From a virus, in IMG/VR virus record IMGVR_UViG_3300000101_000007, positions 56,356 through 107,186 of that record: a stretch of DNA of 50,831 nucleotides; one strand, 5' to 3'. Each line of letters starts with the position of its first letter. Within the stretch, counting starts at the first letter, position 1. The notes beneath the pieces are model-generated. The model did no database searches. It had not been told where the DNA came from and worked only from the letters and a program-made list of their open reading frames with translations. Below are positions 38,854 through 47,381 of this stretch, one piece after another. The position numbers were made by a program, and so were the translations under genes.

Positions 38854-39315
38854 TTATGTCCAGGGACGACTGACTTTAGGTGTACCTGTATTTTCATCAT
38901 CGTCTAGATTGATTGCATCAGCTTCGTAAGGATTAGGAAGTCTGTTTTTGTTCCATGTTTTTAGTGTTCTATAATAAGCAGCATCAGTATCTGCGGCAGC
39001 AAGTCCTTCACGCTTGGCTTGTGCAATAGCACCTTTTTGTTCTTGACGTGCTTCTTTGTTGCCAGTTTTTAACGGAATACATATAATTGTATCCCCTGCA
39101 GCAAGTCCTGCAGCAGTGAGTGTCTTTGAGCCATCATTAGCTTGATTAATTGCAGAGTCTTTCTCAGCAACAATTTCACCGTACATTCCTACTGTAATAG
39201 GAGCACCTTCAATAGCCCTTACTAGTGCTGTAAGTCCATTCATTGTAGTTGAGCCGTAAGTCACAGTTACATCAAACTGTACACCTGTTAGCCCTTTACA
39301 TTTAATTGTTGCCAT
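38854..39315 (-). CDS. Small virion-type protein
   Basis: 153 aa. The N-terminal half is beta-rich (FDVTVTYGSTTMNGLTALVR), followed by a basic helix (EARQEQKGAIAQAKREG) and an acidic tail. Similar low-complexity small proteins in marine phages are virion components. No enzymatic motif. Confidence 0.6.
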   Translation of the reverse strand: MATIKCKGLTGVQFDVTVTYGSTTMNGLTALVRAIEGAPITVGMYGEIVAEKDSAINQANDGSKTLTAAGLAAGDTIICIPLKTGNKEARQEQKGAIAQAKREGLAAADTDAAYYRTLKTWNKNRLPNPYEADAINLDDDENTGTPKVSRPWT

Positions 39316-39346
39316 TAATGATCTCCGTAATTCCTAAAGTTCAATA

Positions 39347-39362
39347 GTATTTAGTTAAATAC
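39347..39362. promoter_or_regulatory. Divergent late-type motifs between virion-type gene and hemA locus
   Basis: Plus strand TTAAATAC (39355-39362) ends 4 bases before the ATG at 39367. Minus strand CTAAATAC (39347-39354) lies 32 bases before the ATG at 39315. The two sit back to back. Confidence 0.45.
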
Positions 39363-39366
39363 ATAT

Positions 39367-39540
39367 ATGTACAACATAATCAAATTCTTTAAAGATTGGG
39401 CTTATGAATACAATAGCCTAATGGACGAATTGAGAAAAGACGGATGGTATTGCTGCCATCATTCAATGGGAACACTATTTTATCATGATAAACAAAGAAC
39501 CAATAAACAAACTACTAAAAAACCTAAAAGACAGCGGTAA
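39367..39540 (+). CDS. 57-aa protein overlapping the hemA start
   Basis: Starts [20 protein letters not shown] and contains WYCCHHSMG, a Cys-Cys-His-His cluster that could bind metal or haem, then a lysine-rich tail. It overlaps hemA by 56 bases in another frame. The late-type motif at 39355-39362 points to this ATG first, so hemA may depend on its translation. Not recognised as a known family. Confidence 0.6.
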   Translation: MYNIIKFFKDWAYEYNSLMDELRKDGWYCCHHSMGTLFYHDKQRTNKQTTKKPKRQR

Positions 39541-40690
39541 CTACAGGGTATTCAATGACATTCTAAGAGAAAGGGGCGAGTTCCCTAGAGCTATCTGGTA
39601 TGGACCATATAATATTAAAAACATTACTAATTGGTGCAGCAATGATTACTTGGGCATGGGACAGAACAAAGTTGTTATAGACGCAATGCATACTGCCCTA
39701 GAACAAACAGGATCAGGTTCAGGAGGCACACGTAACATAGGTGGCACAAGCCACTATCACGTTGCGCTGGAGCATGAACTTAGTACATTACATAACAAAG
39801 CAAAGTCCTTGCTGTTTACATCTGCATATGTTGCAAACGAATGGACACTTATTTCATTAAAGAAAATATTCCCTAACATTGTATTTTTAAGCGACAGTAA
39901 GAATCATGCTTCATTGATACAAGGTATTATACATAGTAAAGCAGAAAAACAAGTGTGGCAACACAACGACATGGATCAACTAGAAGAACTATGTGCTAAT
40001 GCTGTACTTGCTAATCAAACTCCTTGTATTGTATTTGAAAGTGTTTACTCTATGGACGGAGACATTTCTCCAATGGAACAGATATGTAATATTGCAGACA
40101 AGTATAAGGCAATAACATACATTGACGAAGTACATGCTGTTGGCCTTTATGGCGAACACGGAGGCGGCTGGACGGAGAAACTAGGACTACAAAACCGTAT
40201 TGATATAATCAATGGCACACTTGGAAAGGCCTTTGGAGTTCAAGGTGGATACATTGCTGCCGATGCAGACGTTGTTGACGCTATTCGTTCAGTTGCTTCT
40301 GGTTTTATCTTTACGACTAGTATGAGTCCAGTTTCATGTGCAGGCGCAATGGCTGCAATCAAATATTTAAAAGACCACAACGAAGTTAGAGATAGCCATC
40401 AAAAACAAGCGAACAAACTTAAAGAAAGATTAACAGCAAATGGAATACAAGTAATGGAATGTTCAACTACACACATTGTTCCTGTGCTTGTAGGAGATGC
40501 TAAGAAATGTAAGTCGATGAGTGATATGCTTATTGACGAATATGATATCTATGTACAGCCAATTAACTATCCAACAGTAGAAGAAGGTACAGAACGTTTA
40601 AGGTTTGCACCTACTCCGTATCATGATGATAAAATGATTGAGGATTTAGTTATTGCTCTAAAGGCTGTGTTTGCTCGTCACCAGGATTAA
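39485..40690 (+). CDS. hemA: 5-Aminolevulinate synthase (ALAS)
   Basis: 401 aa, full length. Diagnostic blocks: [63 protein letters not shown] with the PLP lysine, [10 protein letters not shown] and [20 protein letters not shown]. It condenses glycine and succinyl-CoA to 5-aminolevulinate, the C4 route typical of alphaproteobacteria and mitochondria. It starts the pathway whose later steps are at 28.3-31.8 kb. No clear Shine-Dalgarno. The 3' end overlaps the convergent cupin gene by 41 bases. Confidence 0.97.
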   Translation: MINKEPINKLLKNLKDSGNYRVFNDILRERGEFPRAIWYGPYNIKNITNWCSNDYLGMGQNKVVIDAMHTALEQTGSGSGGTRNIGGTSHYHVALEHELSTLHNKAKSLLFTSAYVANEWTLISLKKIFPNIVFLSDSKNHASLIQGIIHSKAEKQVWQHNDMDQLEELCANAVLANQTPCIVFESVYSMDGDISPMEQICNIADKYKAITYIDEVHAVGLYGEHGGGWTEKLGLQNRIDIINGTLGKAFGVQGGYIAADADVVDAIRSVASGFIFTTSMSPVSCAGAMAAIKYLKDHNEVRDSHQKQANKLKERLTANGIQVMECSTTHIVPVLVGDAKKCKSMSDMLIDEYDIYVQPINYPTVEEGTERLRFAPTPYHDDKMIEDLVIALKAVFARHQD

Positions 40691-41033
40691 TTCTAAACTG
40701 ATCTTCTTCATAGTCTGGTGTTCCTGATTCAAAGATAATTGAATTATGATCTAACGATTCTAATTGATGTGGAGTCATTTCAGCAATGTCAATAGTGTTG
40801 CCTTCTTTAATAACTTGTTCTCTGCTTTGCCCTGTCTTAATATCAATAAATGTAATCTTAAACTTACCTGAATTAACAAACCAACTCTTACGTCTAACCT
40901 TGTGTAACATCATTGCAGTTTTCTTATTAGGATGTTCGAACACTAATAATTTGCCTGCATAAGATTCATTAGATGCCCAGCTGAGCTCCATGCCCCAGGC
41001 TGTTTGTTTACTACCTTGTGAAACTATCTTCAT
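40650..41033 (-). CDS. Cupin-domain protein
   Basis: 127 aa, a single cupin of the mannose-6-phosphate isomerase type: [40 protein letters not shown] and [20 protein letters not shown], with a degenerate metal site. Comparable phage proteins may bind sugars. It overlaps clpP by ATGA and the 3' end of hemA by 41 bases. Confidence 0.8.
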   Translation of the reverse strand: MKIVSQGSKQTAWGMELSWASNESYAGKLLVFEHPNKKTAMMLHKVRRKSWFVNSGKFKITFIDIKTGQSREQVIKEGNTIDIAEMTPHQLESLDHNSIIFESGTPDYEEDQFRINPGDEQTQPLEQ

Positions 41034-41620
41034 GGACGCTTATCAATAATTTGATCAACCAACCCATAGTCTACTGCTTCTTGGGCAGTCATAAAGTTAT
41101 CACGCTCCATGTCGTTAGTTAGTTCATCGAATGTTTTGCCTGCACTGTTATGTTTTTCGTAGATACCTGTAAGCTCTTTCTTAATTTTTATAATTTCTTC
41201 TACTTGGATTTGCATGTCTGTTGCTTGTCCTCTAGCACCGCCACTTGGTTGATGGATCATGTGCCTTGCGTTTGGTAACATATAACGTTTACCTTCTGCA
41301 CCTGATTGTGCAAGTAGACTGCCCATGCTACACGCTTGGCCTGTAACGTATGTTGCAATGCTTGGCTTAATAAACTGCATTGTGTCATAGATACTCATGC
41401 CGGCAGTTACAACACCGCCTGGACTATTAATAAACAATGAGATATCTTTATCTGAATCTTCTGACTCTAAGAATAACAACTGTGCAACAATAAGGTTTGC
41501 ACTTACATCTTCAACAGGACCATTGAGCATTATTACCCTGTCCTTTAATAATCTACTGTAGATATCATAAGCTCGTTCGCCCTTGCTTGTCGATTCAACT
41601 ACCATTGGTACTAATGCCAT
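41030..41620 (-). CDS. clpP: ClpP protease subunit
   Basis: 196 aa, normal length. [20 protein letters not shown] holds the nucleophile Ser98, [18 protein letters not shown] holds His123, and [19 protein letters not shown] holds Asp174. It forms the proteolytic barrel with host ClpX/ClpA; no ATPase subunit is in the window. A phage ClpP may redirect host proteolysis, process virion proteins, or act on ssrA-tagged proteins made by the phage tmRNA, whose tag ends in LAA. Confidence 0.95.
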   Translation of the reverse strand: MALVPMVVESTSKGERAYDIYSRLLKDRVIMLNGPVEDVSANLIVAQLLFLESEDSDKDISLFINSPGGVVTAGMSIYDTMQFIKPSIATYVTGQACSMGSLLAQSGAEGKRYMLPNARHMIHQPSGGARGQATDMQIQVEEIIKIKKELTGIYEKHNSAGKTFDELTNDMERDNFMTAQEAVDYGLVDQIIDKRP

Positions 41621-42547
41621 TTATTTTTCCTCTTGTTTAATATTACTTGTTATACTAAGGTCTGCAACTAAATTTGTCAACCATGTTTTTACATCAATCC
41701 GTGGCTTCCAGCCTAACTCTTTGAGTTTGCTTGTATCAGCTAACGTATGTTCAATGTGTCCAATGCGTGGAGGAGTATGAACTTGTTTGCTACTAACAAT
41801 GTCTGCCAACTCTCTAATAGACACTGACTCGCCTGATCCTATATTATATATGTCTCCGCTCTTGCCATGCTGTATAATTAGGCTAAGTGCAGAGATAGCA
41901 TCATTAACATGTATAAAGTCTCTTGTTTGAGATCCCGTAGCATCAAGTAATAACGGATCATTATTTTGTGCTGCCTCAATGAACTTTGATATTACTAATG
42001 AATACTTTCCTCTTTCCATAAACGGACCGTACATTGTAAACGGCCTTACTATAATAAGTTCTGTCTTTGGTAAGCGATTGTGTTGTGCTGTTAGTGCGGC
42101 TTCAGCTGCCATCTTACTAATAGCATATGGACTTGTAGGATTCAACGGGTCTGATTCTTTGTTAGGTATCCAACCATTGTTGCCATACACAGAACTAGAG
42201 CTAAAGTAGATAAACTTTTTAACACCTAGTGTTTGCGATAGTGCATATATCTTTTGGGTAGTTCCTATGTTCATACTATAATACTGTTCGTACTCTTGCC
42301 AACTAGGACTTATCCTAGTCTTGTTAGCCAAATGGATAACAACATCACAGTCCATCATACGTTGTTTAACTTGCCATAGGTCTTCTTGTATATCTATACC
42401 TGCTACATCAAACTGGTCGTAGAAGTCTTTCCTATCTCCAAAAAGATCTAAAGGTAGATCAATACAACTAATATCATGTGAGTCTAGATAAGCATACGCT
42501 AAGTTTCTTCCGAAAAAGCCTGCTGCACCAATGATTAATATCTTCAT
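41621..42547 (-). CDS. NAD-dependent sugar epimerase/dehydratase
   Basis: 308 aa from the ATG at 42547; a longer open frame upstream runs through a promoter region and is dismissed. It is an extended SDR: IIGAAGFFGRNLAYAYL (GxxGxxG), YFSSSSVYG, and the catalytic YAISK of SPYAISKMAAEAA. A sugar-nucleotide role is likely, perhaps surface glycan or virion glycosylation. It is adjacent to clpP. Confidence 0.85.
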   Translation of the reverse strand: MKILIIGAAGFFGRNLAYAYLDSHDISCIDLPLDLFGDRKDFYDQFDVAGIDIQEDLWQVKQRMMDCDVVIHLANKTRISPSWQEYEQYYSMNIGTTQKIYALSQTLGVKKFIYFSSSSVYGNNGWIPNKESDPLNPTSPYAISKMAAEAALTAQHNRLPKTELIIVRPFTMYGPFMERGKYSLVISKFIEAAQNNDPLLLDATGSQTRDFIHVNDAISALSLIIQHGKSGDIYNIGSGESVSIRELADIVSSKQVHTPPRIGHIEHTLADTSKLKELGWKPRIDVKTWLTNLVADLSITSNIKQEEK

Positions 42548-42571
42548 ACATATAATTATTGCTCTTAGGGG

Positions 42572-42600
42572 TTGACAAGTGGTAATCGTGAGTGTAATAT
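42572..42600 (+). promoter_or_regulatory. Sigma-70 promoter for ParB-like gene
   Basis: Plus strand TTGACA (42572-42577), 17-base spacer, TAATAT (42595-42600). Confidence 0.8.
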
Positions 42601-42620
42601 GTAAGTATAAATTAACGCTG

Positions 42621-42675
42621 TGGGCCAGTAATTCGTTACGCACCCAGGCACAAACTAACACTAGCAATTCGTTGC
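42621..42675 (+). promoter_or_regulatory. Tandem UUCG-loop hairpins in leader of ParB-like gene
   Basis: Hairpin 1: GTAA-TTCG-TTAC (42628-42639) with an outer TGGG/CCCA stem (42621-42646). Hairpin 2: GCAA-TTCG-TTGC (42664-42675). Both loops are the very stable UUCG tetraloop. They end 12 bases before AAGGAG (42688-42693), so they may shape ribosome access. Confidence 0.65.
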
Positions 42676-42698
42676 ACATGTTATAAGGAGTTAAGAGC

Positions 42699-43802
42699 AT
42701 GAAGAAAGTTCCGTATAATCGCCAGACGGAGATCAACAAGTATCTGGCAAATTTCAAAATTCCATTCGAGATGAAAGATGACGCAATTGATTTGCGTACT
42801 ATGTCTGACAACTACGACCGTGGCATTATCCCACTTAATGATATTGCAGAAGCAATTGATGTTGTACTTGGTCCTGACAAGAAACCCAACGTCCAAGACC
42901 CATACGATCCTAAAGAAGGTATTGTAAAGTTTGGTTGGATTGATTGGGACGACATGTATTTGTGGCCAAGGTTCCAACGAGATGTTGCACCTAACCATAT
43001 GTATAAAATTGAACAAGACTACGAACACACTGCGGTGCTGTTGCCAACTGCTATATTAGTAGACGGAATGTATATGCTGTGGGACGGTCACCATACATCA
43101 CAAGAAATGTTTAGACAAAAATATACTACATACCCTATGTGGTATATTGATACAGATATGATTACTGCTAAAACAGTACAAGACGCAGGCTTCACAGACA
43201 AAGTAGAGTATGCTGTTTGGTTAGCAGGACAAAACATGATACGTATTAATAGTCGTAACAAACGTAAACTACATGCCTACGATGAGTTTATGATACTACT
43301 AGAAACAAAAGACAGTGCAACTGTACAGATGAACAACATCTTAACTGCTACAGGGTTCAGTCCTAAACGTAACGCTAACACACCAAATGCATTCAGTCAG
43401 ATTAAAAGTGGACAAACTATATTTGAAATGTCAGATGATTACGGTGTAGTAGGCAAATACTTTAAACGTGCATTGCAATTCCATAATGCACATTGGAAGA
43501 AGGCAGCGGCTGAGTTAGAGATATGGAGGCCTATGGCATTATTATATAAGATGGCTGAGGTTGAAGGCTTTGCAATAGATGCAGACTTCGATAAAGAACT
43601 AGGCAAACTGTTTATTAAACTATGGGGAGATCCAGAGTCAGTACAAAAAGGACTCAAAGAAAACTATGAGAATGCTTTGCACACCAAAGGGTTTACTAAC
43701 CCAAGAGACCACGACCAGTGGCGTGTGTATGATGCTATTGTAAATTTATATAACGATAAGGTTGGACGTATTACACTTCCAACTGCACAGTGTAGGTGGT
43801 AA
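42699..43802 (+). CDS. ParB/sulfiredoxin-like domain protein
   Basis: 367 aa. A ParB-like core is visible around WPRFQRDVAPNHMYKIEQDY, TAILVDGMYMLWDGHHTSQE (the DGHH/DGxHR box) and the helical region behind it. ParB-like folds in phages range from nucleases to CTP-binding DNA adaptors. It is first in a plus-strand operon continuing to the ligase, with AAGGAG before the ATG. The exact role is unknown. Confidence 0.7.
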   Translation: MKKVPYNRQTEINKYLANFKIPFEMKDDAIDLRTMSDNYDRGIIPLNDIAEAIDVVLGPDKKPNVQDPYDPKEGIVKFGWIDWDDMYLWPRFQRDVAPNHMYKIEQDYEHTAVLLPTAILVDGMYMLWDGHHTSQEMFRQKYTTYPMWYIDTDMITAKTVQDAGFTDKVEYAVWLAGQNMIRINSRNKRKLHAYDEFMILLETKDSATVQMNNILTATGFSPKRNANTPNAFSQIKSGQTIFEMSDDYGVVGKYFKRALQFHNAHWKKAAAELEIWRPMALLYKMAEVEGFAIDADFDKELGKLFIKLWGDPESVQKGLKENYENALHTKGFTNPRDHDQWRVYDAIVNLYNDKVGRITLPTAQCRW

Positions 43803-43803
43803 C

Positions 43804-44190
43804 ATGAAGTTCTTATACTTAATGAAAGACCCTCTCGGTAGTGGTGATTGTAAGATTGGTATTACTGGAGTGGATCGTGCAATAGATAGACTAGGAGTGT
43901 ATCAGAACAGTTACTCTGCTCGTAGTCACTACGCTACATTTAATCATCTGTGGTATGGTAAGTCAAACCCAATTAGCAAACTAGAGAGTGTACTCAAAGA
44001 CACGTTTGGATATGCTATTATGCTAGAGGGTAGAGGCTATTCAGAATGGATAGCTGAACCAGAGGATGTTATATTAAATAAGATAGCAGAAACAATTGAA
44101 GATTATCACTTTCATGTGTATGAAATTGGACAAGATATCAATGTACACAACATAAATGATGTGATTAATCGGTTGACAAATGAAGGATAA
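43804..44190 (+). CDS. GIY-YIG-superfamily protein (T5orf172-like)
   Basis: 128 aa from the ATG at 43804, which directly follows the ParB-like stop. MKFLYLMKDPLGSGDCKIGI followed by TGVDRAIDRLGVYQNSYSAR matches the start of the T5orf172/MUG113-type GIY-YIG domain (KIGIT, RL and Gln region), and KLESVLKDTFG continues it. Such domains are DNA-binding or nicking. The catalytic Glu is not certain. Confidence 0.65.
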   Translation: MKFLYLMKDPLGSGDCKIGITGVDRAIDRLGVYQNSYSARSHYATFNHLWYGKSNPISKLESVLKDTFGYAIMLEGRGYSEWIAEPEDVILNKIAETIEDYHFHVYEIGQDINVHNINDVINRLTNEG

Positions 44191-44201
44191 TACGCTATAA
44201 T
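44173..44201 (+). promoter_or_regulatory. Perfect sigma-70 promoter for DNA ligase
   Basis: Plus strand TTGACA (44173-44178), 17-base spacer, TATAAT (44196-44201). It overlaps the 3' end of the preceding gene. Confidence 0.87.
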
Positions 44202-44233
44202 AAGTATAACAATTAGGCAAAAGAGAGGCATTT

Positions 44234-45547
44234 ATGAGAACACAACCTGAAATAATTATCGATAAACTTGAAGCAGACAATTCACGTCTAGCAAAAGAGC
44301 AAGTAATACTAGAAGCAATGGAAGAAGGACTTGATGAGTTCTTTGCTGGTTGCCGTATGGCACTTGATAAACTTTATACATTTGGTGTAAAGCAAGTACC
44401 TGAAGTAGATCCTGAATGGAACGGGCAAGGACTAGCATGGGATAAGTTCTTAGAACTTGCTGATGCACTATACAAACGTAAACTTACAGGCAATGCCGCA
44501 CAAGATGCTATTAAGTTAGCAAGTCAGGTAGCAACTGCTGGACAATGGAATAAGTTTTATAGACGTATTCTTATTAAAGACTTGCGTTGTGGTGTAAGTG
44601 AAAAAACTATAAACAAAATTGCTAAGAAGTTTCCGCAGTACAAAGTACCTGTGTTCGAATGTATGTTAGCACATGACAGTGCCAATCATGAGAAGAAGTT
44701 AGTTGGTAAGAAACTACTTGAGCCTAAGTTAGATGGTGTACGTTGTGTTACTATTGTAGATTACGAAGCAAAGTCAGTTATACAATACACACGTAATGGT
44801 AAGGTACTAGAAAACTTTTCACACATCACAGAAGCATTGCATGGCTTTATGGAAGAGATTGGTCGTTCATATGTAATTGATGGTGAAGTTGTTTCTAATA
44901 GTTTTCAAGACTTAATGAAACAAGTACATCGAAAGAGTGATGTGAAAGCACAAGATGCAAGACTTGCAGTGTTTGACATTATTCCATTAGTAGAATTTAA
45001 ACGAGGCGAGAGCATTCAAGGACAAAGGCGTAGAAGTAATATGCTTTTGACTTTTGAAAAGATATTTGAACAATGTTTTTGTGACCTTGTACCGCAAGAA
45101 GAAGTAGAACTAGGTACATTGGTTGGCGATACTATGTTCAAAGACTATAACAAGAAAGCAGTAGAAGCAGGTTATGAAGGTATTATGATCAAAGATGTTG
45201 ATGCTGTTTATCAATGTAAGAGATCACATTCGTGGTTGAAGATGAAACCTTTCATTGAAGTATCACTGGAGATAAAAGATGTCGAAGAAGGAACAGGAAG
45301 GAACGAAGGTAAACTTGGTGCTTTCATTTGTGAAGGACTTGATGATGGAAAGCAAATTAATGTTAATGTCGGTAGTGGTTTTACTGATATTAATCGCGAT
45401 GAGTTTTGGGCTAGTAAAGATACTATCCCTGGGCAAATTGTAGAGGTACGTGCAGATGCTGTTACACAAAATCAAGATGGTACTTACTCGCTTAGGTTTC
45501 CGAGGTTTCTCAGATTTAGAGGCTTCAAGGCAGGCGAGAAAATCTAA
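44234..45547 (+). CDS. ATP-dependent DNA ligase
   Basis: 437 aa. Nucleotidyltransferase motifs in order: motif I EPKLDGVRC with the adenylated Lys, motif III YVIDGEVVSN, motif IV AGYEGIMIKDVDAVYQCKRS and motif V WLKMKPF; an OB domain follows (GAFICEGLDDGKQINVNVG). The helical N-terminal region (ELADALYKRKLTGNAAQDAI) is the T4 gp30-type DNA-binding domain. It seals nicks in replication and repair. It has its own perfect promoter. Confidence 0.95.
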   Translation: MRTQPEIIIDKLEADNSRLAKEQVILEAMEEGLDEFFAGCRMALDKLYTFGVKQVPEVDPEWNGQGLAWDKFLELADALYKRKLTGNAAQDAIKLASQVATAGQWNKFYRRILIKDLRCGVSEKTINKIAKKFPQYKVPVFECMLAHDSANHEKKLVGKKLLEPKLDGVRCVTIVDYEAKSVIQYTRNGKVLENFSHITEALHGFMEEIGRSYVIDGEVVSNSFQDLMKQVHRKSDVKAQDARLAVFDIIPLVEFKRGESIQGQRRRSNMLLTFEKIFEQCFCDLVPQEEVELGTLVGDTMFKDYNKKAVEAGYEGIMIKDVDAVYQCKRSHSWLKMKPFIEVSLEIKDVEEGTGRNEGKLGAFICEGLDDGKQINVNVGSGFTDINRDEFWASKDTIPGQIVEVRADAVTQNQDGTYSLRFPRFLRFRGFKAGEKI

Positions 45548-45582
45548 TATAGTAATATGGGATTTAGAAAACGAGGGATAAT

Positions 45583-45825
45583 ATGAACGAAGATGACATG
45601 AACGAGTTCTATAACATTGTATTTGCAGAAGCAGCAAAGGAATGTGATAAACAACAAGAGATAATGGGTGTGGCAGCAGTACTAATGTCTATCGCACTTA
45701 GGTTATATAAAACTGGTCTAGATGATCATGACTTTGAAAGGGTTGTAGATAATCTTGTGAACACTGCGGACAAAGTGAGACCGTTCTTAGATGAACACGA
45801 AACAAAGTCACATATGTTGCACTAA
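45583..45825 (+). CDS. Helical hypothetical protein
   Basis: 80 aa, acidic and helical (MNEFYNIVFAEAAKECDKQQ). Preceded by GAGGG and linked to the next gene by a TAATG overlap. No family recognised. Confidence 0.65.
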   Translation: MNEDDMNEFYNIVFAEAAKECDKQQEIMGVAAVLMSIALRLYKTGLDDHDFERVVDNLVNTADKVRPFLDEHETKSHMLH

Positions 45826-46289
45826 TGAAAGATATTGAATCGAAACATCTTCAAGGTAATGCATTATGGTTAGTAATGCATCCTTGTCAGTCTATGGGTT
45901 GGGAACAAGATACTCTCTATCCTTGGAAGGCTCCTGAAGCAATTCGATTAGCACAAAAGATAGAATACTATCTTAGACCTATGAAGCACAAGGCTAAAGT
46001 AGTTCCTGATCATTTACAATGTATTAGTCATCTATCTCAATATAAGAACATGCAGACACAAGAAGACCTTGTTGCTTACATGCGAAAGTATAGGCTTGAT
46101 AGCATTGTTTATTGTGGTTTCGATTATGGTATCTGTATTATAAGTGAAAAGCATTTAGGTATGGCTGAGGTTAGTAAGCGAACAAAATACAAACTTTATC
46201 TCAAGCATACATTATGTAGCGGCCCTGTAGATAGTAACTGGCACCTCGGAGACGAAAGAACTAAAGAGTGGGGAGGTCAGATCATATGA
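45825..46289 (+). CDS. Isochorismatase-like fold protein (tentative)
   Basis: 154 aa. LWLVMHPCQSMG opens the protein and LDSIVYCGFDYGICIISEKH resembles the cysteine-hydrolase block around the catalytic Cys (GxxxxxCI). The middle is not typical, so the match is weak. It overlaps the next gene by ATGA. Confidence 0.45.
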   Translation: MKDIESKHLQGNALWLVMHPCQSMGWEQDTLYPWKAPEAIRLAQKIEYYLRPMKHKAKVVPDHLQCISHLSQYKNMQTQEDLVAYMRKYRLDSIVYCGFDYGICIISEKHLGMAEVSKRTKYKLYLKHTLCSGPVDSNWHLGDERTKEWGGQII

Positions 46290-46522
46290 AGAAGTTTGCT
46301 GTAGATATAAACGTAGGTGATACTGCAATGGTCGGACGTTTTAAGAATGTCCCTATAAAGATTGTTGATATTCAGCTTGACGAACATGGACAACCTGTGT
46401 TAATATCAAACAGTGGTAAGAAACATTTATTTGCATGTCGCATAGACAAACTTAGTCCAGGCGGCCAAACACCAGCACAAATCAAAGCGAGAGCTAAACG
46501 TGCTACGAAAGGGAAAAAATGA
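46286..46522 (+). CDS. Small beta-rich basic-tailed protein
   Basis: 78 aa from the ATG at 46286, with GGGAGG upstream. INVGDTAMVGRFKNVPIKIV and LISNSGKKHLFAC suggest an SH3-like barrel, and the tail is Lys/Arg rich (KARAKRATKGKK), consistent with nucleic-acid binding. ATGA overlaps on both sides. Confidence 0.65.
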   Translation: MKKFAVDINVGDTAMVGRFKNVPIKIVDIQLDEHGQPVLISNSGKKHLFACRIDKLSPGGQTPAQIKARAKRATKGKK

Positions 46523-46530
46523 GGGATCAT

Positions 46531-46842
46531 ATGGGTGACGAATACATAATTAGTCCATCAGAAGATATTGCCTACACAGGCACTGGTGCAACAGGAGCAT
46601 TTACTATAGATGTTGGCAGTCTTAGCGACACAGGTACTGAGTTCAGCTACAATACAACTTATTCTACGGAGCCTGAAGTTGGTGGCGAAATGCGTAAACG
46701 ACTAGAAGCTATTGAAGCAAGGCTAAACATTTTAGTACCAGACCCTGCTAAGTTGGAAAAGTACGAAGCATTACAAAAAGCGTATGAACACTATAAGACT
46801 ATGGAACGTTTATGCGTGGAGGAAGAAGAATATGATAACTGA
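46531..46842 (+). CDS. Small phage protein with C-terminal coiled coil
   Basis: 103 aa from the ATG at 46531 (GAGG 6 bases upstream); an ATG at 46519 is the alternative. A Gly/Thr-rich N-terminal half (YTGTGATGAFTIDVGSL) precedes a coiled coil (GGEMRKRLEAIEARLNIL). Similar short proteins carry coiled-coil tails in marine phages. Function unknown. Confidence 0.65.
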   Translation: MGDEYIISPSEDIAYTGTGATGAFTIDVGSLSDTGTEFSYNTTYSTEPEVGGEMRKRLEAIEARLNILVPDPAKLEKYEALQKAYEHYKTMERLCVEEEEYDN

Positions 46843-47128
46843 TGAATATAAATTTGAAACACTATATCACGGAGGCATACAGGCTAGACTAGCGTTTGGT
46901 GACTATGAACTCAGCATTGTGAAGAGTAAGTATACCTATGGTGGCGACAAAGGAATGTTTGAAATAGGAGTATTCAAAGAAGGTATTATGACTGAGATGC
47001 CTGGTATAACTAATCCTGGAGATACTGTAAAAGGACACTTGACAAGTGATCAAGTCAAAGCTATAATTAAAAAAATGATGTTAGCAACAGGCTACCAGCC
47101 AATGGAGATAGAACATGTACAAGATTGA
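46832..47128 (+). CDS. Hypothetical protein
   Basis: 98 aa from the ATG at 46832 (GAAGAAGAA upstream). Beta-rich: FETLYHGGIQARLAFGDYEL, then KYTYGGDKGMFEIGVFKEGI. Overlaps both neighbours by 11-14 bases. Not recognised. Confidence 0.6.
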   Translation: MITDEYKFETLYHGGIQARLAFGDYELSIVKSKYTYGGDKGMFEIGVFKEGIMTEMPGITNPGDTVKGHLTSDQVKAIIKKMMLATGYQPMEIEHVQD

Positions 47129-47381
47129 AGATATTGAAGCTGGCAAGAGTTACGGGTGTATGTTTAAGGTAACAACTATGCTTGACGAATTGGGTAGGCC
47201 TCCAGGTCTATCAGATACTCCTCTAGCAGGGCCAGGTATATATGAGAGCTTTGGTATTATTCAAATGCGTGATCTAGAATCTAAACAAGTAGAACTATAT
47301 GACGAAAAGAGTCGTAAGACTTTCCGTTGTAGTTTTGAAGATATCTGGGACATTGATGATGTTGAGTATGTAGACACATGA
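47115..47381 (+). CDS. Small hypothetical protein
   Basis: 88 aa, beta-rich (YGCMFKVTTMLDELGRP, then YDEKSRKTFRCSFEDIWDID). GGAG is placed before the ATG. ATGA overlap with the next gene. Function unknown. Confidence 0.6.
   Translation: MYKIEDIEAGKSYGCMFKVTTMLDELGRPPGLSDTPLAGPGIYESFGIIQMRDLESKQVELYDEKSRKTFRCSFEDIWDIDDVEYVDT

Noticed and set aside
42548-42811. A longer epimerase starting at 42811.
   Set aside because: The Rossmann GxxGxxG motif starts right after the ATG at 42547; upstream bases contain a plus-strand promoter, hairpins and the start of the ParB-like gene.
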